Shown: positions 40,831-52,471 of the stretch, one piece after another
Numbering within the stretch: position 1 is the stretch's first letter
Layout of the letters: the number at the start of each line of letters is the position of its first letter
From: Streptomyces candidus
GTDB lineage: Bacteria; Actinomycetota; Actinomycetes; Streptomycetales; Streptomycetaceae
Length of the DNA: 64,000 nt
Assembly: GCF_014207445.1 (NCBI RefSeq)
Contig: NZ_JACHEM010000005.1
Span: 124,001-188,000, forward strand
Direction: 5' to 3'
Translations under genes and position numbers: made by a program
The notes under the pieces: model-generated
Database searches by the model: none
Told to the model about the DNA's origin: nothing
Seen by the model: the letters and a program-made list of their open reading frames with translations, nothing else

Positions 40831-43137
40831 TCAGGCGCGTGTCCTGTCGTCGTCCGCCGCGGCAGTGAACGGGGGCCCCTTTGGACCGGCACCGCGCGGC
40901 GACGGCAGGACGCCGGCCGCGGCGTCCGTGTGCTCCGGGGGCTCGATGCTGATCCGGGGCAGCAGCCGGTCCAGGCGGGCGGGGAGCCACCAGTTCGCCC
41001 CGCCCAGGAGGTGCATGAGCGCCGGCACGAGCAGGGTGCGCAGCACGAAGGCGTCCAGCGCGACCGCCGACGCGAGCGCGATGCCGAACATGGCGATCAC
41101 CCGGTCGCCGCTCAGCACGAAGGCCAGGAAGACCGCGATCATGATGACGGCCGCCGAGTTGATCACCCGGCCGGTCTCCGCGAGTCCGACCCGTACGGCC
41201 CGGCGGTTGTCGCCCGTGGCCAGCCACTCCTCGTACATCCGGCTGACCAGGAAGACCTGGTAGTCCATGGACAGGCCGAAGAGGACGGACACCATGATCA
41301 CCGGCAGGAAGGGTTCGATCGGCCCCGCGCTGCCCAGTCCCAGCAGCTCGCTGCCCCAGCCCCACTGCAAGATCGCGACCACCACGCCGAACGCGGCGGC
41401 CACCGCCGCCACGTTCATGACGGCCGCCTTCACCGGGATGCCCACGGAACGGAAGGCCAGCAGCAGCAGGACGCAGCCCAGGGCCACGATCACACCGACG
41501 AACAGCGGGAGCTTCCCCACGATCACCTGGGCGAAGTCGTCGTAGCTCGCCGTGATGCCGCCCACCGAGACGTCGAGACCGGTGTCCCGTTCCACGCCGG
41601 GCAGCACGTCCGCGCGCAGCCGGTCGACGAGTTCGCTCGTCTCGCGCGCCTGGGGTGCGGAGTCGGGAACCACCGTCAGCGCGGCCGTCTCCCCGTCGTG
41701 GCCGAACGCGGGGCGACCGACCGAGGACACGCCTTCGGTGGTGCGCAGCGTCGCCGCGAGGTGTTCCACGGCCTCGCGGGCCGCGTCGTCCCCGCCTCCG
41801 TCGGCACCGCCCTGCTCGGCGACGAGCGTCAGCGGGCCGTTCGCGCCGGGGCCGAAGCCGTCGGCGAGCATCGTGTACGCCTGGCGGGTGGTGGAAGAGG
41901 CCGGGTTGTTGCCCTGGTCGGAGGTGCCGAGCCGGAGGGAGAACGTGGGGATCGCGAGGACCACCATGATCACGGCCGCGAGCGCGCCCAGCAGCTTCGG
42001 ACGGCGCTCCACGAACGCCGACCACCGGGTGGCGAGGCCGCCGGTGACCTCGGGGCGCGGGCCGTGTGCGGCCAGCCGTGCCCGTTCGCGGCGCCCCAGC
42101 GCGCGCATGCCGATGAAGGACAGGAGCGCCGGCAGGAGGGTGACGGAGGCGACGACGGTCAGGACGACCGTGAGCGACGCGGCGACGGCCACCCCGTTCA
42201 GGAACCCGAGACGCAGAATTAGCATGCCCAGCAGAGCGATGCAGACCGTGACGCCCGCGAACACGACGGCGCGTCCGGTCGTGGCGACGGCCTCGGTCGC
42301 CGCGTGCTCGACGGACAGGCCGCGCCGCAGCCCCCGCCGGTGCCGGGTCACCAGGAACAGGGCGTAGTCGATGCCCACGCCGAGCCCGATGAGGGTTCCG
42401 AGCATGGGGGCGAAGTCGGCGACCGTCATCGCGTGGCCGAGCAGGGTGGTACCGGCGTAGGCGGTACCCACCCCGACCAGGGCGGTGGCGATCGGCAGGA
42501 GGCTCGCGGCGACGGAACCGAACGCCAGGAAGAGGACGACGGCGGCCACGACGACCCCCACGGCTTCGGCGAGGTGGGCGTCCGGGGCCTCGGTGAGGGC
42601 GATGGCGCTCCCGCCGAGAGCCACCTGCACGTCGTCGTCCGCGGCGGCCCGCGCCGTGTCCACCACGGCCTGCGCCTGCTCGACGGGGAGGTCGTCGGCC
42701 TGGGCGTCGAAGGTGACCGTGGCGTAGGCGGTCCGCCCGTCCCCGCTGAGCTGACCGGGGCCGTACCGCACGGGCGCGTGTGCCGCCGTGTCGGAGCCGC
42801 CCCCGGCCGGGTAGGGCCCGGTCACGGCGCCGACTCCCGGCAGCCCGGCGATGCGGTCGAGCACCTGTGCCATGCGGTCGGCCACCGCGCCGTCGGCCGC
42901 GGCGCGACCGCCGCCGTCGGCGTGCCAGACGACGGTGGAGACGTCGCCGCCGCCGTCCGCGAAGTGGGCGTCGAGGAGGGCGCTCGCGTGTCCGGACTCG
43001 GTGCCGGGCACGTCGTAGTCGTTGGAGTAGGCGGAACCCGCGGAGACGGCCGCGGCGGACGTGGCCCCGAGGACGAACAGCCACAGGACGACGGTGGCGA
43101 GCCGGTGCCGGACGCACCAGCGGGCGAGGGCGGTCAA
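40831..43137 (-). CDS. MMPL-family RND transporter
   Basis: 768 residues from TTG 43137, chosen because CAGGAG lies upstream and the protein then begins MTALARWCVRHRLATVVLWL, the usual start of actinobacterial MMPL proteins (the frame is open to 43281). Two copies of a large extracytoplasmic loop plus about five membrane helices are visible. The proton-relay signature is 'MLGTLIGLGVGIDYALFLVT' in the first half and 'VSVLFGLSMDYQVFLVSRMY' in the second. It exports lipids or hydrophobic metabolites using the proton gradient. It is not in a lipid or polyketide cluster, so the cargo is unknown. Confidence 0.92.
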   Translation of the reverse strand: MTALARWCVRHRLATVVLWLFVLGATSAAAVSAGSAYSNDYDVPGTESGHASALLDAHFADGGGDVSTVVWHADGGGRAAADGAVADRMAQVLDRIAGLPGVGAVTGPYPAGGGSDTAAHAPVRYGPGQLSGDGRTAYATVTFDAQADDLPVEQAQAVVDTARAAADDDVQVALGGSAIALTEAPDAHLAEAVGVVVAAVVLFLAFGSVAASLLPIATALVGVGTAYAGTTLLGHAMTVADFAPMLGTLIGLGVGIDYALFLVTRHRRGLRRGLSVEHAATEAVATTGRAVVFAGVTVCIALLGMLILRLGFLNGVAVAASLTVVLTVVASVTLLPALLSFIGMRALGRRERARLAAHGPRPEVTGGLATRWSAFVERRPKLLGALAAVIMVVLAIPTFSLRLGTSDQGNNPASSTTRQAYTMLADGFGPGANGPLTLVAEQGGADGGGDDAAREAVEHLAATLRTTEGVSSVGRPAFGHDGETAALTVVPDSAPQARETSELVDRLRADVLPGVERDTGLDVSVGGITASYDDFAQVIVGKLPLFVGVIVALGCVLLLLAFRSVGIPVKAAVMNVAAVAAAFGVVVAILQWGWGSELLGLGSAGPIEPFLPVIMVSVLFGLSMDYQVFLVSRMYEEWLATGDNRRAVRVGLAETGRVINSAAVIMIAVFLAFVLSGDRVIAMFGIALASAVALDAFVLRTLLVPALMHLLGGANWWLPARLDRLLPRISIEPPEHTDAAAGVLPSPRGAGPKGPPFTAAADDDRTRA

Positions 43138-43467
43138 CGAACGTGCTCCTGGGTGGATCGTGCCCCGCACCGGCGGTGACGACCGGACCGCGTCAGAGAG
43201 ACGACCGCTCGACGTGATCCGAGTGCCCTGCGTGACAGGCGAGCTGGCAATGAAGCCACTCTTGCACCGAAAGTGCGTCAAACATCCGTTTCATGGCCTT
43301 ACTCACAGTGCTCGGATGAGGAGCCGGGGAGCTCTGGCACCCGCCGCGCCCGTCGCCGCCATGCCGACGGGCGCCCCGGCAGTGCGCATCCGGGGTGTGC
43401 ATCCGACGGAGCGCACCGACGGCGCGCCGTACCGGGGCGCCGTCGGGCCGCGGTTCTCCTCGAAGGC
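43138..43467. other. Intergenic region upstream of the MMPL gene
   Basis: I see no supported gene. On the reverse strand TTTGACGCACTTTCGG at about 43268-43283 gives a good -35 box for the MMPL promoter, with no clear -10. The xdhC stop is at the far end. Confidence 0.4.
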
Positions 43468-44278
43468 TCAGCCCCGGTCGTCCTCGAAGGCCCGGAGCAG
43501 GTCGGCGGCGACGCTCACCGCGATCGTGGCGGGCTCCTTGCCGCTGATCGTGGGCAGTCCGATCGGAGTCTTGATCCGGTCGATGGTGCCGTCGTCGTGG
43601 CCGCCCTCGGTGGCGAGGCGCTTGCGGAACCGGGCCCACTTGGCGGCGGAGCCGATCAGTCCGATCGAGCCCAGGCCGGGGGTGCGCAGGGCGGCATCGC
43701 ACAGTGCCGCGTCCTCCGCGTGGTCATGGGTCATGATCAGCACGTGGGTGCCCGGCGCCAGCTCCGCCAGCACCTCCTCCGGCAGCAGCGGTACGTGGTG
43801 CACGTGAACCTGCGCGACGGCGTCCGTGAGGACGTCGAGCCGGTCGTCGGCCAGCATGTCGGCCCGGGTGTCGACCAGATGGAGATCGAGGTCGTGACGG
43901 GCCAGGATGCGCGCGAGCTCCAGTCCGACGTGCCCGACACCGAACACCGCCACCGCGGGGACCACCGGGAGCGGTTCGAGCAGTACGGTGACGGCCCCGC
44001 CGCAGCACTGGACGCCGTGCGGACCGGACACCTTGTCGTTGAGGGCGAACTCCATCAGTTCCGCCTCCGGGCGCGGCGCGTCGATCAGTTCGCGGGCGCG
44101 GTCGATCGCGACGGCCTCGATGTTGCCGCCGCCGATGGAACCCCACGTCCCGGCCGGGCCCACGACGAGCTTCGCACCGGCCTTGCGGGGCGCGTGGCCG
44201 CGCACGGTCGCGACGGTCACGAGCACGCCGGTCTCCCGGCGGGTCCGCAACCGCGCGACCGCGGCCACCCAGGTCATG

Positions 44279-44286
<8 letters not shown>
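43468..44286 (-). CDS. xdhC: Xanthine dehydrogenase accessory protein XdhC
   Basis: 272 residues from ATG 44286, overlapping the end of the upstream subunit gene by 8 bp; a second in-frame ATG is at 44277. XdhC/CoxI signatures are 'RRETGVLVTVATVRGHAPRK', 'GSIGGGNIEAVAIDRARE' and 'VSGPHGVQCCGGAVTVLLEP' (adjacent Cys that bind or sulfurate the cofactor), followed by a Rossmann domain 'VFGVGHVGLELARILARHDL'. It holds molybdenum cofactor and inserts its sulfurated form into XdhB. Its place as the third gene of xdhABC supports the call. Confidence 0.92.
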
Positions 44287-46659
<2,373 letters not shown>

Positions 46660-46663
<4 letters not shown>

Positions 46664-48153
46664 GACGAAACCGCCTCGGTGGTGTGCGCGTACAGCTTGT
46701 GCAGGCTCTGGCCGAGCATCGCGGAACGGTAGAGGGAACTGGCACGGTGGTCGCTCATCGGCGTTCCCTCGCCCCGCAGCACCCGGGCCGCGGCCTCGAC
46801 GGTCTCCTTCGTCCACGGGCTGCCCTCCAGGGCCGCCTCGGTGGCCAGGGAGCGGATCGGGGTGGCGGCCACGCCGCCCAGACCGATGCGCGCCTTGCGT
46901 ACGATTCCGCCCTCGATGTCGACCGCGAAGGCGACCGCGACACTGGAGATGTCGTCGAAACGCCGCTTGGCGATCTTGTGGAAGGCCGTGACCTGCGACA
47001 GGGGCGTCGGGATGCGCACCGCGCGGATCAGCTCGTCGGGGCGGCGCACGCTCTGCCGGTACCCGGTGAAGTAGTCGGCCAGCGGGACCACGCGCTCGCC
47101 GTCCGCACTGGCGAGCACCAGCGAGGCGTCCAGCGCGAGCAGCACCGGCGGGCTGTCGCCGATGGGGGAGCCGGTGCCGAGGTTGCCGCCGAGGGTGGCG
47201 CTGTTGCGGATGAGCCGGGACGCGAACTGCGGGAACAGCTCCGCCAGCAGCGGCACGGTGCCGTCGAGACGGCGTTCGATCTCGGTGAGCGTGACCGCCG
47301 CGCCGATCTCGATGTACTCGGACTCGACGCGCAGCTCCCGCAGTTCGGGCAGCCGGTCGATGGCGACGATGCAATTGTCGCGGCGGGAGCGGATGTTGAC
47401 CTCGACGCCGTAGTCGGTGCTTCCGGCGACCAGGACCGCTTCGGGACGGTCGCGCAGCAGCTGGACCGCCTCGTCGAGACTCGCCGGGCGCAGGAACGTG
47501 CTGTCGCCCTGTGTGTACGAGGTGGCCACCGGCTCCGGCGGGGACTGGTCGCGGCGCTGTGCCAGCGGGTCGTCACCGGTGGGCAGGCCGACCGCGTACG
47601 CGGCGTCGCGGATGGGGCGGTAGCCCGTGCAGCGGCACAGGTTGCCGCTCAGCGAGTGCAGGTCGAAGCCGTTGGGGCCGTGCTCGGGGTCGCCCTTGTC
47701 GGCGACGGTGCCCGCGGCGTCGGCGGTGTCGGGCGACTCCTCGTGCGCGCAGCGGTCGGGCCGGTAGTACTCCGAGGCCATGCTGCAGATGAACCCGGGG
47801 GTGCAGTAACCGCACTGCGAACCGCCGCGGACCGCCATCTCCTCCTGCACCGGGTGCAGGGTGGCGGGCGTGCCGTCGGCACCGGGGGTGGCGAGGCCCT
47901 CGGAGGTGATGACCTCCTGGCCGTCGAGTGCCGCGGCCGGGAGCAGGCAGGCGTTCACCGCCACCCAGTCGGTGGGCTTGTTGACACCCGGCCGGGCCAC
48001 CAGCACCGAACAGGCGCCGCACTCACCCTCGGCACAGCCCTCCTTCGTGCCGGTCAGGCCGCGCTCACGCAGGAAGTCGAGCACTGTGGTGTGGGGTGCA
48101 TCCGGTGCAAGGGGGGTTTCTTTCCCATTGACCGTGATTCGCGCGCTTACCAT
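46660..48153 (-). CDS. xdhA: Xanthine dehydrogenase small subunit (2Fe-2S plus FAD)
   Basis: 497 residues from ATG 48153 (GAGG seven bases upstream). The first ~180 residues hold two [2Fe-2S] clusters: 'GTKEGCAEGECGACSVLVAR' and 'GGSQCGYCTPGFICSM...' with 'LSGNLCRCTGYRPIRDAAYA'. Between the last two motifs is a ~40-residue acidic insert ('EESPDTADAAGTVADKGDPE') that is not part of the core fold. The FAD domain follows, with 'RLIRNSATLGGNLGTGSPIG'. Electrons from XdhB pass through the clusters to FAD and NAD+. First gene of the operon. Confidence 0.95.
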
Positions 48154-48733
48154 GACAAAACCTCATTTTTGGGCGCAGTCAGCCAAGGTGCCGTAATGGC
48201 CATTTCGGGAGTTTCCTCTTTCGGTGGTGCGGCGTGCGACGCGTAGCCTTCGACGGCGCGCCCCATGGGCAGGATGCGCGGATCGGTACGCTACGACGCG
48301 CGCATGCGGTGCCGGGGCGGAGAGAGTTCACAACGTGCCGGGGCCCTGCCGAACGGGGCACACCGGGAGAGGGGCTGCGTCAGCAGCCGTGCGCGACACG
48401 CCCCGGAGACCAGGCCGTACGCCGGGCGAGGCGTTGCAGGTCGGAGATGATCGACATCCGACGTCGCCTCCCTTCGGTGCGTGGCTCTGTGGTGCGCGGG
48501 CTCTGTCATTCGAAATTACGTCGCGGGAGGTGCGGGGGTCAAGCTTTGTGCGAAAACTCAAAAGCAATTCGGGACGAGTTCTGAAAGAGCAGTCAAAAAC
48601 CCCGAAGCGACCCCACGGCGGCCGGGACCCACCGCCCGCCCGTACGGAGAGGGCTGCGGTTCGGCCGATCCGACTCGGATCTTCGTCAGATTATTCCTTG
48701 ACGCGAATATTCTTCTCAACGAATACTCGCACC
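48154..48733. other. 580-bp divergent regulatory region, xdhA / ArsR-fusion gene
   Basis: No supported gene; long frames here lack family features. The xdhA side is AT-rich around 48155-48175. At 48525-48580 another AT-rich patch with GTGCGAAAACTCAAAAGC lies in the middle. The right end carries the leaderless promoter and operator described separately. Confidence 0.4.
48698..48730 (+). promoter_or_regulatory. Leaderless promoter overlapped by an ArsR-type dyad
   Basis: TTGACG (48698-48703) is a near-consensus -35 and AATACT (48722-48727, spacer 18) the -10. Transcription would begin at about the ATG at 48734. The dyad GCGAATATTC (48703-48712) / GAATACTCGC (48721-48730), with one mismatch between arms, covers the spacer and the -10, so a bound repressor would exclude RNA polymerase. 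Confidence 0.65.
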
Positions 48734-49606
48734 ATGGACGCCCTCCTCACCGCTCTGGCCGACCCGTCCCGCTGGCAGCTTGTGCAACTGCTGGCCGAAC
48801 GACCGCGCCCGGTCGGTGTCCTCGCCCAGCTCGCCGGAGCGCGGCAGCCGCAGACGACCAAGCACCTGCAAACCCTTGAGCGCGCGGGGATCGTCACCGC
48901 TCGGCGTGCCGGGCAGCGCCGCGTCTACGCGCTCCGGCCGGGCCCCCTGCGGGACCTGGCGGCTGCCCTCGGTCGCCTCGCCGACACCGCGGACCAGCCT
49001 GGTCGCCCGTACGAGACCTACGACCGCTACGGGGCCGACCTCCGCGCGGAACGGCTCGCGGCACAGGAACCGGGGTGGGCCGACGGCCGCTCGTTCAGCT
49101 TCCACCGCTCGCTGACGGCGCGCCCCGGGCAGGTCTGGCGCCACCTGACCGAGGCCGGTCTGCTCGCCCGATGGTGGACACCCGACGACCTCCACGTCTC
49201 CGAACTCGTCTTCGAGGCGCGAGAAGGCGGGCGCATCGTCCACGAGTACCGCGACGCCGAGGACACCGACGGCTCCGACCCGGTCGCCGGGCGCGCGGAA
49301 GGAGTCGTCGCCGACGTACGCCCCGGTGAGCACCTTGCCTACCGGCTCTCCCCGGGGCTTCCCGACGGCACCCTGGCCTTCACCGCCCACGTCGCCCTCG
49401 ACCTGACGCCCACCGGCACGGCAACGGACCTCGACGTCCACTGGCGGATCACCGACAGCGCCCTCGACTCCGCCGACTTCGTCGCAGGCATCGAGCTCGG
49501 CTTCGGCCAGTGCCTCGACAAGCTCGTGGCGGCCCTCGCCGCAGAACCGCACGCCGCCGATGGCACTGACGGCACTGACAGCACCGACACAAGGAGGGCG
49601 ACATGA
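48734..49606 (+). CDS. ArsR helix-turn-helix fused to SRPBCC (AHSA1) domain
   Basis: 290 residues. Residues ~1-85 are an ArsR-type winged helix ('DALLTALADPSRWQLVQLLA', 'GARQPQTTKHLQTLERAGIV'). Residues ~115-275 are a START/AHSA1 ligand-binding domain ('FSFHRSLTARPGQVWRHLTE', 'GLLARWWTPDDLHVSELVFE'). The pair often occurs as adjacent genes; here they are one protein, so a hydrophobic ligand in the SRPBCC cavity may control DNA binding directly. There is no ribosome-binding site; the promoter suggests a leaderless transcript. It is coupled by ATGA to the reductase gene. Confidence 0.88.
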   Translation: MDALLTALADPSRWQLVQLLAERPRPVGVLAQLAGARQPQTTKHLQTLERAGIVTARRAGQRRVYALRPGPLRDLAAALGRLADTADQPGRPYETYDRYGADLRAERLAAQEPGWADGRSFSFHRSLTARPGQVWRHLTEAGLLARWWTPDDLHVSELVFEAREGGRIVHEYRDAEDTDGSDPVAGRAEGVVADVRPGEHLAYRLSPGLPDGTLAFTAHVALDLTPTGTATDLDVHWRITDSALDSADFVAGIELGFGQCLDKLVAALAAEPHAADGTDGTDSTDTRRAT

Positions 49607-50202
49607 AAGACTCGACCGGACGCAGGGTGACCGCCAACCTGGGCCTCACCCTCGACGGGCGTTACCACGGCCCCGGCGGACCCGGCGATTTCAGCATGTT
49701 CGCGCCGTACGTGACCTCCGAGGTCGCGCGGGACCAGCTCAGCCGCATCTGGGACGGCGCGACCACAGCGCTGCTCGGCCGGATCAATGCCGAGGGATTC
49801 CTGGGCTACTGGCCGAAGGTCGCCGAGGACGAGAACGCCGACCCGCGCGACCGCGGTTACGCGAAGTGGCTGGTCGACACGGAGAAGGTGGTCCTCTCGA
49901 CCACCCTCACCGAAGCGCCGTGGGAACGCACCCGCGTGGTGAACGCCCCGGCCGCCGATGTCGTCGCCGAACTTAGGGCGACCGGCGCGGGTGACATCCT
50001 CGTCAACAGCAGCCCGAGCGTCATCAAGCCGCTCCTTGCCGCAGACCTGCTCGACCGGCTGTACTTGATGATCTTCCCCGAGATCGCCGGCGGCGGGCGG
50101 CGGCTGTTCGACGACGGCCTGCCCGGCTCGAAGTGGCAGCTCGCCCACCAGGAGACCGGCGAACTGGGCGAGATGGCCATGGTCTACGACCGGGCCCGCT
50201 GA
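49603..50202 (+). CDS. RibD C-terminal / dihydrofolate-reductase-like protein
   Basis: 199 residues. The fold signatures are 'RVTANLGLTLDGRYHGPGGP', 'TTALLGRINAEGFLGYWPKV' (the G-R-x-x-x-E-x-x NADPH region), 'GDILVNSSPSVIKPLLAADL' and 'DRLYLMIFPEIAGGGRRLFD'. This YyaP/YwjB-like group are NADPH-dependent reductases of unknown substrate, very often encoded next to ArsR/SRPBCC genes. The start overlaps the upstream stop by four bases, and GGAGG lies upstream, so it is the regulated target of the fusion regulator. Confidence 0.9.
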   Translation: MKDSTGRRVTANLGLTLDGRYHGPGGPGDFSMFAPYVTSEVARDQLSRIWDGATTALLGRINAEGFLGYWPKVAEDENADPRDRGYAKWLVDTEKVVLSTTLTEAPWERTRVVNAPAADVVAELRATGAGDILVNSSPSVIKPLLAADLLDRLYLMIFPEIAGGGRRLFDDGLPGSKWQLAHQETGELGEMAMVYDRAR

Positions 50203-50477
50203 GCGCGTTCGGTGGGCGAGTCGGCCCCGCTCGCCACGGCGAGCAGGGGCCAGGTGCGCTCGTCGTGGGGAGGATGTGGGCGGCGAGGTGGGGGAGGGGC
50301 TTGTTGGCGGCGCCAGTCGCTCGGCGCAAAGCCGCCGGAACGGTCAAACTCCCTCATATCCCTTCTTCATGTGATCTCATGACAAAGGTCGTTTAGTCGG
50401 GGTTGTGATCCGTATTGCGGGGCAATCGGTCAGCGTTGAAGGACTCCGATCCTCCCTCTCACGACAAGGAATCGAAC

Positions 50478-50735
50478 GTGCTGATGCCCGACGCAAAGAC
50501 CCTCCGCACCCTTCTCGCCCGGTTCGCCGAGGCGCGCATCGCACATACCCAGCACGTTCGGCCCGGCACGGAGGAAGAGCTCCGCGACATCGCCTACACC
50601 CTGTGCGTGCTGACGGGCACCAGGGAGGTCCGGGAGGCGCTCGCGGTGGCCGACCAGTTGCTCGCCCGCGCCGAGCTTCCGGCTGCCCCGGTCGCAGCGG
50701 AGCGGTCTCGTGAAGACCTCCCGATGGCGGCGTGA
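50478..50735 (+). CDS. DUF5133-like small protein
   Basis: 85 residues from GTG 50478 (AAGGA seven bases upstream; frame open to 50415). It starts LMPDAKTLRTLLARFAEARI and has 'RDIAYTLCVLTGTREVREAL' then 'AVADQLLARAELPAA', an all-helical Streptomyces-specific family of unknown role that I recall as DUF5133. It is cytoplasmic, and such genes are typically single and stress- or sigma-factor-controlled. The upstream 250 bp carry an AT-richer stretch (50340-50420) likely to be the promoter. Confidence 0.7.
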   Translation: MLMPDAKTLRTLLARFAEARIAHTQHVRPGTEEELRDIAYTLCVLTGTREVREALAVADQLLARAELPAAPVAAERSREDLPMAA

Positions 50736-50844
50736 ATCCGGGAGCCGGGGCCCGGGGCCGCCTGCCCGTGCAGGGGCGACCGGCCGCTCCGGCCACCGAG
50801 GCGCGTCGCAGCGAGCGCTCACGTACCGCTCGGAGGGCGGGCCG

Positions 50845-51597
50845 ATGGAACACCTGAGGCGATCCGGCCTCTTCACCCGTCGGTTCGGCCGGCCCCCCGG
50901 GGCGGATTGCCCGGCCGTGGTGCTGGTGCACGGACTCGGCCTCTCGGGGCGGTACTTCGTCCCGCTCGCCCGGCGGCTGGCCGCGGACGGTACGACCGTG
51001 CTCGTACCGGATCTCCCGGGCAACGCACGCTCACGGGCGGCCGTACGCCGTACCCCGGGCATCGGACAGCTCAGTGACGCCCTGGCACGCTGGCACGAGG
51101 AGAGCGGTGCCGGGCCGGCCGTGCTGGTGGCCAACTCGGTCGGCTGCCAGGTTGTCGCGGCCTTCGCCGCACGCCACCCGCAGTCGGTGCGCCGGACCGT
51201 GCTGATCGGTCCGGCGCTCGAACCGCGCGTCCCGGCCCTGCGGCACCTCGGACGGCTGATCGCCGACGCGCCACGGGAGCCGCTCCCACTGCTCGCGCTC
51301 GCCACCGCCGACTACCTGACGACCGGCCCCGTCCGCTTCGTCCAGTCCTTCCGCCGCGCGGCGCACGACGCCCACGCCTCGTTCGAGGGGCATCTGCGCC
51401 GTCTCGACGCGCCGACCCTGGTCGTCCGGGGCGCCGGCGACACCGTCGCCTCCGCCGGCTGGGCCCGACGGGTGGCACGGCTGGTCCGGGACGGCCGGGT
51501 GGTCGACGTGCCGGGCGTCGCGCACGCGGCCCACTACAGCGCACCCGACACCGTCGCCGGGCTGATCCGTACGTTCACCACGAAAGAAGGACCGTGA
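50845..51597 (+). CDS. Alpha/beta-fold hydrolase
   Basis: 250 residues; ATG 50845 follows GGAGGGCGG. The oxyanion block is 'VVLVHGLGLSGRYFVPLARR' and the nucleophile elbow 'AVLVANSVGCQVVAAFAARH' (N-S-V-G, so Ser in a G/N-x-S-x-G context). The acid/His region is 'LVVRGAGDTVASAGW' and 'VPGVAHAAHYSAPDTVAGLI'. It is an esterase- or lipase-like serine hydrolase, cytoplasmic. The stop overlaps the GTG of the next gene, a small membrane protein, suggesting joint function at the membrane. Substrate unknown. Confidence 0.85.
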   Translation: MEHLRRSGLFTRRFGRPPGADCPAVVLVHGLGLSGRYFVPLARRLAADGTTVLVPDLPGNARSRAAVRRTPGIGQLSDALARWHEESGAGPAVLVANSVGCQVVAAFAARHPQSVRRTVLIGPALEPRVPALRHLGRLIADAPREPLPLLALATADYLTTGPVRFVQSFRRAAHDAHASFEGHLRRLDAPTLVVRGAGDTVASAGWARRVARLVRDGRVVDVPGVAHAAHYSAPDTVAGLIRTFTTKEGP

Positions 51598-52238
51598 CAC
51601 CGCACGAAGAGGCCGCGGCGCCGCGCGAAGGGGCTGCCACACCGGACGACAGGGCTGCGGCACCGCACGACGAGCCCGCGGCAACGCAGGACAGGGTTGC
51701 GGCACCGTACGACGGGAGCGGCTCGTCCGCGTCGCACCGGGCCGCGTCCGGTCACCAGCACCGCACCGGCTGGCAGCGCCTGCTGCCGGGCATCACACCG
51801 GAGCGCCGGGGTCTCGTCCTGGCCTGGTGGGGGTTCACCGTCACGTTCGGCGGCATGCGGCTGCTGACCTGGCTCATCCACATCGACATGGCCGGGGTGG
51901 GGGACGTACAGGCCGGGGGAGTGCACCTCCACCACTACGTGTGGGGCTTCCTGCTGCTCGCGCTGGTGGGGGCGGTCGGCCTGGTCCACCGCTCGGCGCG
52001 CACCCGGGCCTGGATGGGACTGGCGTACGGAGTGGGGCTCGCCCTGGTCATTGACGAGGCCGCCCTGCTGATCAGCCTGGAGGACGTGTACTGGGACACC
52101 GAGGGCGGCATCAGCATCGCCTTGGCGCTGGCCGTCATCGCCGCCGCGGGAAGCGTCCTGGCCTTCACGCGCGGCCGGAACGGCTCACGCGGGAAGAAGA
52201 GCGACGGCCGGGGCCCGGAGGGCGCGTCCGACGAGTGA
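51594..52238 (+). CDS. Integral membrane protein with repeated acidic N-terminus
   Basis: 214 residues from GTG 51594 (overlap with the upstream TGA). The first ~55 residues are disordered and built from near-repeats of AAAP-RE/HD-x-AAT. About four membrane segments follow, with the conserved-looking 'GGVHLHHYVWGFLLLALVGA' between segments 1 and 2, and 'VIDEAALLISLEDVYWDTEG' before the last. I know this pattern only as an uncharacterised actinobacterial membrane family; the histidine cluster could bind a metal. It is coupled to the hydrolase gene. Confidence 0.7.
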   Translation: MTPHEEAAAPREGAATPDDRAAAPHDEPAATQDRVAAPYDGSGSSASHRAASGHQHRTGWQRLLPGITPERRGLVLAWWGFTVTFGGMRLLTWLIHIDMAGVGDVQAGGVHLHHYVWGFLLLALVGAVGLVHRSARTRAWMGLAYGVGLALVIDEAALLISLEDVYWDTEGGISIALALAVIAAAGSVLAFTRGRNGSRGKKSDGRGPEGASDE

Positions 52239-52471
52239 AAGTGGTTCGAAGACGGCAAGGTGCGGCCCGGGGCGTAGGTCTGGCGCCCCGCCTTCGTACG
52301 GCACTGAACGGCCCCGGGCAACGGCACCCACCGACGCCCCGCCGGAACCTTCTGGCCGGGGCACGGGGCCAGCCACGCGGGAGCGGGGGAGTGGGTGATC
52401 GCCGGACACACGCAACGCCCCTGTGAAAGCGTGAGGTTGCGCCATGAAGTCGCGACCCCGTGAGGAGCACG

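Noticed and set aside
40685..43117. Arg-rich 810-residue minus-strand frame overlapping MMPL
   Set aside because: Same strand, wrong frame; the frame of the MMPL transporter has membrane helices and relay motifs.
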